Position numbers and translations under genes: made by a program. This document shows positions 35,825-45,283 of a stretch of 64,000 nucleotides of DNA, piece by piece. Where the stretch lies: the NCBI GenBank assembly GCA_000711775.1, contig ARYC01017735.1:35892-99891 (forward strand), given 5' to 3'. The DNA comes from Oxytricha trifallax. Its lineage: Eukaryota > Ciliophora > Spirotrichea > Sporadotrichida > Oxytrichidae. A model generated the notes under the pieces. That model saw only the letters and a program-made list of their open reading frames with translations. It did not search any database and had not been told where the DNA came from. Each line of letters begins with the position of its first letter. Position 1 is the first letter of the stretch.

Positions 35825-36715
35825 TGAGCTGCCATTTTAGTAGCTGTTTTTATCAAATGAAGAACATGGGGAGTAGTTTCCTCACATATGGTATTTGATC
35901 AACATAAGTTTTAGGGAAGTAATTGCTTTGCTAAAACTTACAATACCTCTTTTTCTGAGGTAATTTAAATAAAACGACTAAAATTAGTTTCTTTCTTTTG
36001 GAAAAATTCCCCAATTTTTAAAAGTTTTATTATATAAGTTACCTTATATCATAACCTTTAAATTTATACCATATCTGATATCTAGAACTCTATTAGTTAC
36101 TATAATAAATTTAAATTTTATTTATTCTATGCATACTTGTAAGAAATTATGCTTCAATTAAATCTTATTTTATTGGTTTTAGCAAAGGATATTCATTTTA
36201 CTCACCTTAAAATAATTAAAAAATATAAAATGTAAATTTCAAAAAAAGATTAATGAATATTATTTAAAATTCAAGGAAAATCCCCCTCAAAAGAATGCTT
36301 GAAATCATAGTGACTCTAAATTAAAGTAGGATAGTCCTCTTAAATAGATGGGTCATCAATTATCTAATGTTTCAAAGTATGTTCTCTTTAATTTTAAGCT
36401 GATGGCGGGTGAGAGTCTTGCTCGATGCAATTGTATTGCAAGTGATCGTTAATTATGAGTGGAGTCCTTAACATCATAAAAATACTGAATTTATTTAAAT
36501 TAATTAGAAAGAATGAAGAAGCTTTTCAGTTTATACACTATATTTAAAATTTACTATTCTTACCTATTTTTGCTATATTCTGGGATCCTATAACCAAAAT
36601 AAACATGAATAAACTTATAAGTGCTTATATTAAGTATTTAAACTGATTATTTAAATTGAATGTTAAATGGAGAGTTGTATATAGTTTTACTGCATTTTAT
36701 TCATTATGAGTTATT
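35825..36715. other. Mostly AT-rich DNA with one coding-like patch
   Basis: No gene was identified. At 36360-36470 the minus strand reads DVKDSTHNQRSLAIQLHR and the plus strand LMAGESLARCNCIASDRQ; either could be an MDS. The N-terminal MDS of the carboxypeptidase should lie here or elsewhere but I do not recognise it. Confidence 0.35.
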
Positions 36716-38861
36716 TTTGTTTCAAGATTTCCAAGTCGACTCTTCAGAAAAAGCTTAAGTGTATATTTCTGGAGCTTTGCATGGTGACGAGGTGATTGGG
36801 CCAAATGTTGCATTCTACCTTATTGAATATATCTTATCATAATCAGATGAGTAATTTGTCGCAAATCTTCTTAAGCAGAGAGAAATTATATTATTTAACT
36901 ATAAATATTTATAGTTACAATAATTTGGGTTTAATTCTAATTGTTACCAGTAAAATAAGTCCTTATATTTATATTTTTGATATTATATCTTACTAAATTT
37001 TAATGTGTACGTTAATTAGATACCAATTCTATGTCTATATTTATATGTAATATTTTATTTTTGGAATAATAACCCCAATGACAAATGCAGTGGGATACTA
37101 CCACCACGAGAGAGAAGAGCGCATAAACACGACAAGTTCGATTTACCTGAAAAACAGCAATAAAAAAGTGGCTAAAAACAATAAAATTATGAGTTTTGAC
37201 ATAAACAGAGACTTCCCCTATAACACATAGAACAAGCAGTGCCTTAATACCATTGCTGGTAGAGTTATTCATGAAATATTCACTCAAAATGTTACAGATA
37301 GTAGTAGTAGTAACGATTTTAAAATCAAATAAATTTTAACATATCACTGTTTAATACTAAAATCAAACCATCAATCTTAGTCGTGACGTAGAAGTATCTG
37401 AATGAGTTGACGTGGCAATTCCGTGACGTGGCAGTCATGAAGTAGAAAACTCCGAAAAAACCAATCTCGCTATCACCTAGTCTCCTCCCAAAATCAAGAT
37501 GTCTGGTTATAACCCGGACAGAGCTTACAGGATTCAACCAAGAGACAGAAGTTGGAGAAAAACGCTTACCGGTCCCACCGCTGCTGGGAAACATAATCCC
37601 TGTCCTTTCGCTGTGGTAGCTTCAGCTCCCTAACCCGGTGTGGGAGAAAAATCCTTATCGTTGGCTTCAAAGGTTTTCGTCTTCTCATTTTTGAAGGCAG
37701 AGCGTACCTTCATCCTGCTCCCTATTACCTAGGAAACTGAACTCAAGCCAGGTAACTCATCTAATGCAGGGAAATCTTAGGATCCAGCTCACTTGAAGAG
37801 TGAATGCTGACAGATTGAACCCCGCCGACTGGCCCCTCATGCGGTGCGCCCAGCAACCCTACCTGCCCTCGATAGGCCTTAGTGTAGTAGAAAGCTCTAT
37901 TAGAAAGTCCTAAGTGGTTGGTGCCACCTAGCAATTAACTTTCTAATTTAATTAAATGTTACAGATAATTATACAATATTAGGAAAACTAATTTAATTCT
38001 TGATGTATAAATTAATGTGATAGTATCTTCTTTGACATTTCACGGTGGTATAAACGTAATAGGGTACCCCTGGGGTTCTTACAACCGCGTATCCTACACA
38101 GACATATACAGATCCAAGGAGACTCCAGACGAGCAAATGTTTGAGAGTGTGGGTTGGATTATGAAAAATGAGACAGGATAAACTATTCCCAGAAGAGACC
38201 AGGATAATATTCCATTTACTATTGACGAGTATATCTTTGGAGATATTTCTTCCACTATTTATCCAGTGAGCGGAGGGCTTGAGGATTGGGGCTACGGAGG
38301 TGGCTGGGACAATAAAGAAGTAGATGCTACACTTTTCCAGTGCACTCCCCAGACCTATTTGTTTATACATTTGATTAATTTGATTTAAGATACCTTTAAA
38401 AACTGGTTCATAGATCAAATTCTTAACATAATAAATTCCTATTTGCTGTCATCTCACAATATCACACAAAGCAAAGAAGCATATAAGAACGTTCGCAGTG
38501 CAATTTATATAGTAGAGACTGACAACTCAAAGAAGCCAGATGAGAGAACACTTGGCAAGAGATTGATATAAGAGTCAGATGTAGAGGGTGCTATGAGAAT
38601 TAAGAAGGAAAGTATTGAAGAGAAAAATGGTAGATTTGATGGACACATTAATAGGAATATCAGACTAGCTATGGCAATCATTGATTTATAAAAGCGAATC
38701 AAATGTTGCAAATTTATAAGGACTTTTTCTTATATGATGAATATTATATGTAATTTTAAAAGTAAAAATATGATTTAAGCAAGCCATATATAGAGATAGT
38801 TGACTATAAAGATATTGGCAACGATAAAGTAGATATTAATTATTTTAAATTCGAAAATTGA
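36716..38861 (+). CDS. M14-family zinc carboxypeptidase
   Basis: Coding begins about 36720 with FQDFQVDSSEKAQVYISGAL and the zinc motif LHGDEVIGPNVAFYLIEYI (His and Glu ligands). Next come TPMTNAVGYYHHEREE, DINRDFPYN, TIAGRVIHEIFTQN, and after the IES IVSSLTFHGGINVIGYPWGS (third zinc ligand His). GGLEDWGYGGGWDN and IYIVETDNSKKP (catalytic Glu) follow. It ends at TGA 38859-38861. All M14 catalytic residues are present, so an active peptidase is likely. The N-terminal prodomain or signal region is not located. Breaks near 36900-37050 and 38720-38775 are not mapped. The MLF-like gene converges 56 bp downstream. Confidence 0.85.
37293..38018 (+). other. Long IES with an inner repeat-bounded insert, pointer AATGT
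   Basis: AATGT at 37288-37292 and 38014-38018 in the same phase. Excision gives IFTQNVIVSSLTFHGG, exactly the M14 spacing. Inside it a second, 14-bp direct repeat bounds a GC-richer core (see next entry). Confidence 0.8.
37301..37967. other. GC-richer insert bounded by a 14-bp direct repeat inside the IES
   Basis: AAATGTTACAGATA occurs at 37287-37300 and again at 37954-37967. The DNA between is near 45% GC, unlike all surrounding non-coding DNA. It holds two copies of TGACGTGGCA (37408-37417, 37424-37433). I find no convincing protein frame and no terminal inverted repeats. It could be an inserted element, a nested IES, or an RNA gene; none is established. Confidence 0.6.
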
Positions 38862-38917
38862 AAGAATTAATAGATAGATTATAAACTAAAATCATTTAAT
38901 CAATAAATTTACATAAT

Positions 38918-40396
38918 TCAAACATCATAGATCTTTCCAGAAAATTTGATTCCTTCTAAAGCAGGATTAGTACTAGACTTTATCTAAAATGTCTCTTATT
39001 TTTGCTCTGGGTTTTATTATTGATTTGCTCTATTATAATTTTATTGGCGTTGTTGATTCATTTGTTTAGGTACAAAACCTTTATCCTCCTAAGGAAATGG
39101 CACTCTTTGGAATTTATCGTGTTGCTGGCGATTGTTCCCTGGGTGATCTCCAGATTATTCAAAGTTTTGTTGGAAATTCTAGGGACCACCAAATTATCCA
39201 CTCCAAGAAGTCTGATAAGAATTCATTCCACCAGGAAAACCGCCTTGGTTTTGTGAAAATAAACCACCTCCTCTCATTGGATTCATTCCAAAACCTCCGA
39301 ACAGTTCTCTTTCAAACTCATCGAATATATCTCTTCCATTGCCAAAGCCATCTCTAAATCCACGATCATGACCGAAATTATCCTAATCTACTCTATTGAA
39401 AGGCCCAAAGTCCTCTCCAAGCATAGATCTGATTTGTCTCTCGCTTTCCTCAAGCATTCGAAATGGATTCATTTGTCTTGTTATTAATCTGTCGTATTCA
39501 TTTTCATAGTTTCTTGGGTCTTACTGTTAACCAGCATATGGGGGAGGAGGTATTGGGGCGCCATCCCTTGCTGGGAACTAAGGATTTTAATAATACGGTT
39601 GAGCTTGTTATTGTTGTTCTTGATATTGTTAATAATTCTGTTCCTATTCGCCTAAATTTAAGTAGTGTTTCCTAAATTGTAATAAGTAATTAAAGAATTT
39701 TATTAATGTTTACAATTTGTCTATAATTGAAGGCTTGTTCTATTACTGATTATTCTCGAAATTTCCAATATTGCTTCCTGAGCCCCGAGAAAAATACCCA
39801 TCATCACCGCTTCCTCCAAATGAACTTCCGATTTAAGAAAACAAACTGGGACCTCCTCCAAAAAACCCACCGGAATTCGGTCTGTATTCTTCGCTTTCTT
39901 ATACTCTTTGACTCTATATTTCATAAATTTTAAAAGCATTGTATAATTGAGATAAAATTGTTATCATAGAAAGTTCTATATTCTAGCACATTAAAACTTA
40001 CAGGTCGACCAGTCTCAGGGTCTAAATAGCTCTATCTAGTCACTTTCTTGCAAATTTACTGACCTGGATTTTCAGGGTCAGTCCTGCACTATACTGAGCT
40101 TGAAGTGCTGCTATAAGCTATGAATGGCTTCCCGTCTCCTCCATCGCCTCCCTTCGCTATAAGTTTAAAGTTTAATAAATCAATCCAAACAATATGTTAA
40201 ATTCTCGATTTTTACAACAATTAATTCATTAAATCTTCAATTTTTCATTCTTTTTCAATTCAATTTATGAATAAATGACGTCAAACTTACAGAATTTAAT
40301 ATCTTCAGGCTATTTCTATTGCTACATTTATTGTGGCTCAGGTTGTGGTTACTCTCTGAATAGCATCTGCTGTGATGCATTGGGATTATTGCTCAT
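38918..40396 (-). CDS. Myeloid-leukemia-factor-like (MLF) Gly/Gln-rich protein
   Basis: Start ATG at complement 40394-40396 (MSNNPNASQQMLFREQPQ). An intron is followed by GKPFIAYSSTSSSVQCRTDP, ICKKVTRQSYLDPETGRP (similar to the MLF core), glycine-rich GGFFGGGPSLF and GGSGDDGYFSRG, then MNPFRMLEESERQIRSML. The C-terminus is Gly/Asn/Gln-rich and ends GIKFSGKIYDV, TGA complement 38918-38920. MLF proteins are nucleo-cytoplasmic adaptors. The MLF call rests on the SSSTSS...DPETG pattern and the FRMLEE motif and is tentative; a DnaJ-like Gly/Phe region is the main alternative. Confidence 0.6.
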
Positions 40397-40637
40397 TGTT
40401 TTATTGACTTGACTAATTTAGCAATCTTTTAATTAAATTATCAATTATATAATTAATTATAATTGTGGAAGTAAAATATTAATAATTTCTTACTTTTTAA
40501 TCAGAAATTTTTTGGAATAATAAGCTTTCTGTTATCTTTTAAATTTATATTTTAATCAATTAAAATATGAGATAAATGTATAAAAATAAATTTAAATTAT
40601 AAACTTATTATATATTTAAACTACATTAAATTAAAAA

Positions 40638-41654
40638 ATGATATAAAATCATAATGAAAATCAACATAAACGCAAAACCCACATTTTAGTACTGGGATTA
40701 GAAGGTGTTGGCAAGACACTAATGATTAAAAGATTAAAATGTATGGTATACATATATCATATTGTATAATTAATTAAAAATCAATATTTGGAAATAAATA
40801 AACAATTATTTATAGAGATTTCACTATAGAAAAAAGACAATGATTAACTTTAAGAAATGGATTTCGAGACTAACCCAACAGTAAGTAAAATATTGTCAAT
40901 GTAATATTTTTTAATTTATTATATATATAGACTGGTTTCGACACAAACACTCTCAAGATTGATAATTAAGAGTATTTTATTAACGAAGTGGGCTCTGCTA
41001 TGATATCAAATTGGCATAAATTTATACATGATTCTCAATCAATAATTGTAAGATACTTTCACATTTTCTTATGAATTTCATTATAAATTATTAATTTACT
41101 TTGTCTGAACAAATTTTATCAATGATTATAGTATATCGTGGATGTGTAAAATTAAAGCCAAATGAGTTAATCTATGATGGAATTTGAACTTGTTTTCAAT
41201 GTCTTATTATAAACATAAAAATTATAGTTAATAAATTGAGATTATTTTATTTATTATAATTTTAAGAATATTTTAAAATGATTTTATATAAAACTATACT
41301 AGAAGAAACATAGAATATAAAACCAATTTTACTGATATTTAACAAATGGGACAATCGTAGAGATTTTATAGATAAATAATTTATAGAGAGTTTTTTCAAT
41401 TTAAGTGATTATCTAGATCAATATCCCAACTTAAATGTGATATAAATTAATTAACCCCCCCATATTATTAATTATATAAAATTATTTATAAAAGAGTGAT
41501 ATATGGTTCTGCTCTAAGTGGCATGAATAGCTTGGATATGTATAGCTGGGTTTAGAATGTTTTAACAGGGAAATATAAAGCCATGGTTGATTTAGATGAA
41601 AATTTTAACGCTAAAATTCAAAAGAAAAAGACTACATGTGGCTGTTTGTTTTGA
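40638..41654 (+). CDS. ARL16-like small GTPase
   Basis: ATG 40638 (MIQNHNENQHKRKTHILVLG). P-loop GLEGVGKT; switch 1 PTTGFDTNTL; in place of the Arf DxGGQ switch 2 it has NEVGSAMISNWHKFI; then QSIIYIVDV, ILLIFNKWD (NKxD base-recognition motif) and GSALSG. The C-terminus is KKKTTCGCLF then TGA 41652-41654. The altered switch 2 with a conserved Trp fits ARL16, a divergent Arf relative linked to cilia and centrosomes. The terminal CGCLF could be lipid-modified, unusual for Arf proteins. Four or more short GT-AG introns are in phase, for example the donor at 40913. Confidence 0.82.
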
Positions 41655-42630
41655 TTAAGATTGAAAAATTTATAATAAATTTAATGACTTTTCTAAATTG
41701 ATTTATGAAATAAACAGGATATTAATAATTATAACAACTATAAATATCAGATAATTCACTAAATCTTATAGCAATACCAACTCCATTTATGTTATAATTT
41801 TCACTGTCTCTACTAGCTAACATTAACAGTTTAAGCTCTTTTTAAATTATTTTTGCTAGTATTTTATGGTGATTATTACTAAACCTATAAATTTTATGCT
41901 TAAATGCCTGTATTAGTTTGCACATCCTTTTTATTATTAATAGTTGAGATAAGTGCTACATTACTCATGGGGTGGTAATATTTTTAATCTGAATTTGAAA
42001 GGGTTTGAAGTTTATTCACGTTTTAGGTGTTGAAGAAGCTGCTATTTTTTATAAAATATTGAAATATAGATAAATATCGAAATAAAATTAGCTAATAAAT
42101 TACAAATTTTATATGGGAATACTCTCATTATTGTAGATATGAACCTGTGAAGTGTAGGCTTGTAACAAAGTTTAATTTTTAGATTGTTGTACAGTTACTG
42201 CCCTCTATAATGGTGCTTAGTGTGTTCTTGTAGTTTATGATGGACTCGTATTTTATATAATAAATTACATGCATAAAACCTATAAATTCGATTAATTTAA
42301 ATTTACTTATATTTATATATGTCACATTGTATTTGAGTCAGTGTGATTGTTAATAGACTGCAAATGTGTATTTTTATTTTTGAGACCTAAATTTGAAAAA
42401 TCAACAGCATTCTTGGCATTTTTCTTTTTCCTATATTAAGAGGAGCCCTAATTGAAAGTTAGTAGATTTGGATTGTAATGAGTCTCCTCCCTAACTAGTT
42501 ATCCCCTCTCTATTGGTTAAATTTCCAAAGCTAGGCAAAATTATATTGTTTATATTAATTTAAAAAGCGGTAATTTTACTGACATTGATTAGTTTTAAAC
42601 AATTTTAAAAAAATTTCTGAACTAAATATA
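41655..42630. other. AT-rich intergenic DNA
   Basis: No supported gene found on either strand. A few less AT-rich patches near 42120-42260 and 42440-42520 do not give a convincing frame. Confidence 0.35.
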
Positions 42631-43312
42631 TCAGAAATATAAGAAAATAAGATTTCTGGAGAGCTATCTAGCTGTTTTAGGCTAAGCCAGAGTTTTGAAG
42701 AGTTATGTACTATTATAATCATTTTTGGCTTTGAGTTCTGGTAAGTTACGATTACTTATGAATTCATCAATTGCTAAGTTTTTAGTTAGTTTAGAGAGTG
42801 CTTGATTGCCATCTTTCTTCTTGGAGTTTCTTGAATCTAGTTTTAAATTTAAGAATATAATCATAAATAGATAAATAGCGTAACAATATTTTTTTAAAGT
42901 GAATCCCTCTTAAGTAATTTAATTTTAATATTGATTAGACTGTAAATCTCTTTAAATACACAGATTTAAAAATATTTATTCCCCTAATAAATAGTTTATT
43001 GGTGAATTTATCAATCAAAGCATTATTATTTCTTCTAGGGCTTATTTTTTATGTTTAATTTCTAGGCGACTAAGTTGTTGAAGATTTGCTTCTATTTAGA
43101 TTTTAATAATTATCATCATCATTCTGGGTAGTCCATTTATCTATTTTTACAATTGCCTGTTAAGAATCTTCTTCTCTTATATTGTGAGTGATGTGGCTTC
43201 CAAATATTTTTATTTCAACAACATAATTTTACAATGCTAAAAATTCATGATTAAATTTAATTAAATTTGATAACATTCCAAATTGAGAAAGATTTTCTTA
43301 AACCAAAGGCAT
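42631..43312 (-). CDS. Unknown protein with Ser/Asn-rich linker
   Basis: Start ATG at complement 43310-43312: MPLVQENLSQFGMLSNLIKF, FLALQNYVVEIKIFGSHIT, REEDSQQAIVKIDKW, then a Ser/Arg/Asn-rich linker. After the mapped IES comes LDSRNSKKKDGNQALSKLTK and NLPELKAKNDYNSTQLF, ending at TGA (complement 42631-42633). The N-terminal part has alternating hydrophobic residues, possibly a beta-sandwich, but I do not recognise a family. Confidence 0.6.
42844..42997 (-). other. IES, pointer TAGTTT (AAACTA on the coding strand)
   Basis: Copies at 42838-42843 and 42992-42997 in the same phase (Lys-Leu). Removing 154 bp joins LIDKFTNKL to DSRNSKKKDG. Confidence 0.85.
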
Positions 43313-43662
43313 CTAAATTTGTACATATTAATGCTACTACTATTAAGTCTAATTGAGTGACTTCATAAAGGTAGAATTATTGAGTTATTCCAAGTTTTAT
43401 ATACATTTATCTATGAGATTTTTACGTTCGTGGACTTCATTGTTAAATAGCACTTTTTGAGGTTGATACTAGAGACATGCTACTTTAAATGCGTTCATAT
43501 AATTAAAATAGATATAATGTCACCTTTTTATTAATTTAAAAACTCCCTTCCATAAGTTAATTCAAAAATTTATTTAAATAAAAATTGATTATTATTATTA
43601 TAACTACGCTTTGCTGACCACTGCAAGATAGACAATTTCTATCAATTGATATCACAGATTTT

Positions 43663-44090
43663 ATGGGGTTTGTATTATTTGAGCCAATTGATTGCATAGA
43701 CATCCCACCGTTTAATAGATCGTCTTGTGAATTATCATGGGAAATAAACCCACTTTATTTCACAATATTTTATAAACAAATAAAAATGTATGCTGAATTA
43801 TAGTAACAACAATCTTATGTTTTACCTGTTAGAACACTATTGATAATTGGATTGTTTTTCCTGACTTATTTATTAGTAGGTTGCTATGAATTTTATCTGG
43901 CAGTAATATTATAATATGGGTTTGCAATAATTTGATGTAAAAAATGAACATTTCTATAAATCACTTATTGTTTTTATTGTTTATACAACAATATTTGACG
44001 CAGTGCCTTCCACATTACTATTCATCTTAAGTCCAAGCAGCTACATAGCACTCTTATCAATTTCATCTTACTTGGTGAGTTAACATAATG
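43663..44090 (+). CDS. Polytopic membrane protein, possibly TMEM17/TMEM216-like
   Basis: ATG 43663 gives MGFVLFEPIDCIDIPPFNRS, SWEINPLYFTIFYKQIKMY, then helices VRTLLIIGLFFLTYLLVGCY, SLIVFIVYTTIFDAVPSTL and LLFILSPSSYIALLSISSYL. A frame step near 43920 suggests a small IES. Four short helices after an aromatic N-terminus recall the ciliary transition-zone TMEM17 family, but no diagnostic motif is certain. The 3' end is unclear because a minus-strand coding region starts at about 44100. Confidence 0.5.
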
Positions 44091-44099
44091 CCCTTGAGG

Positions 44100-44822
44100 T
44101 TTAAACTAATATTCGCATATTTTCCATTATTATACCCACAGTTTCCTCATTTCTGGTTTCTTTATCTTTTAGTGAAAAGATCTCACCTTCTAGTCTTTTC
44201 AAAGCTTAATTCGTAGTAATTTTTAATCTTTATTATTTTCTTTTATAATAAAAAACTGTTAAAACATTTATCTGGTTATCACATTCAAATAAACTATAAT
44301 AATAATAATATGAAGCTAAATCGAAATTGCTCTTCTCTCTAATTCTCCGCTTTAAATCCTCCTCTATATCCAACTGCACGTTTGATATCCTCTCATTTTG
44401 TTGATTAATCTGTTCCTCAACATACTGCATTATTCTGCTATCCTCAGACTCTATCTATGCTGATAATTTCTCACATTTTAAGTGTAAATCCCCAATTTTC
44501 TTATAAATATCTTCAATTTGCTCTGAAGACTGCAAAACTATCTCCTTGAGTTCATCGTCTAAATCCTCTAAAACGCTGATTTTCTCCTGGTGTGTCTAAT
44601 GCTTCCCATCCTAAAAATTAATAATTAAAGATATAATCATCCCCCTCATATAAACTCATAATTATTGATAAATTATAATTAATAAAATATATAGACCTAC
44701 TTGACCAGCTCAGTATTAATCTTCTCATTGAAAGATTTGAGTTCCCTGATTTCTTAGACTTAAGCTGATGAGGTAGAATTTACTATTATCTTTTTGAATG
44801 CTGGTCGCTTATTTGTGAACAT
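44100..44822 (-). CDS. SF-assemblin / beta-giardin family protein
   Basis: Start ATG at complement 44820-44822 (MFTNKRPAFKKIIVNSTSS), ELKSFNEKINTELVKQ, an intron in phase, then HQEKISVLEDLDDELKEIVL, EQIEDIYKKIGDLHLKCEKL, NERISNVQLDIEEDLKRRI and, after an IES, ALKRLEGEIFSLKDKETRNE. The regular skip-heptad coiled coil matches SF-assemblin, which forms striated rootlet fibres at ciliate basal bodies. The exact stop is not visible; the frame remains open into the opposite gene. Confidence 0.75.
44207..44317 (-). other. IES, pointer AAGCT (AGCTT on the coding strand)
   Basis: Copies at 44202-44206 and 44313-44317 in the same phase. Removing 111 bp joins REKSNFDLA to LKRLEGEIFS in SF-assemblin. 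Confidence 0.8.
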
Positions 44823-45283
44823 TTTTCTAAAATATTTACCACAAAATATTTCAGGGTATATATATTATCACTGAATACATAATTATAGTTATTATAAATT
44901 TGGTCAATTTTCTAAGTCTAGAGGGTGTTCTAGGTGATTTCAAAGGATCTGGGAATTACTAGTTGAGAATATATAAAATTAAAAATGTAATATTAGAATT
45001 GATAAAGAAGTGCCTTTGAAAAGAGTGTTATCACAAAAAATAAGCAAATTATTTAAAATTTACTTATTAACCAATATATATTTGTATAAGAATAATAGCA
45101 TCATTATCTAGATTAGGATCATCAATTAGATGTTGATCATCACCTCCATCTACAAATTACTCTTATTACAGATCTTTATTTTATGATATATTTTTTATCA
45201 TAAAAAGTGTGAAATAAGCCAGTTAAGTTAAATATAGTTTAACACAAATAATTTGTTATTAAAAAATATCTTCGAAGAATTCT

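Noticed and set aside
37954-37967. 14-bp repeat as the functional pointer for the carboxypeptidase IES
   Set aside because: Joining at AAATGTTACAGATA leaves a frame mismatch and a TGA before the HGG motif; joining at AATGT gives the exact family spacing.
38505-38711. Minus-strand hydrophobic frame
   Set aside because: Antisense of the C-terminal part of the carboxypeptidase, which contains the catalytic Glu motif.
39002-39675. Several plus-strand frames in this block
   Set aside because: The minus strand encodes a continuous Gly/Gln/Asn-rich protein here; the plus frames are its complements.
44090-44230. A last exon of the + membrane protein after a GT-AG intron (FPHFWFLYLLVKR)
   Set aside because: The minus strand reads as SF-assemblin with a phase-matched IES here; the hydrophobic plus reading is its antisense shadow.
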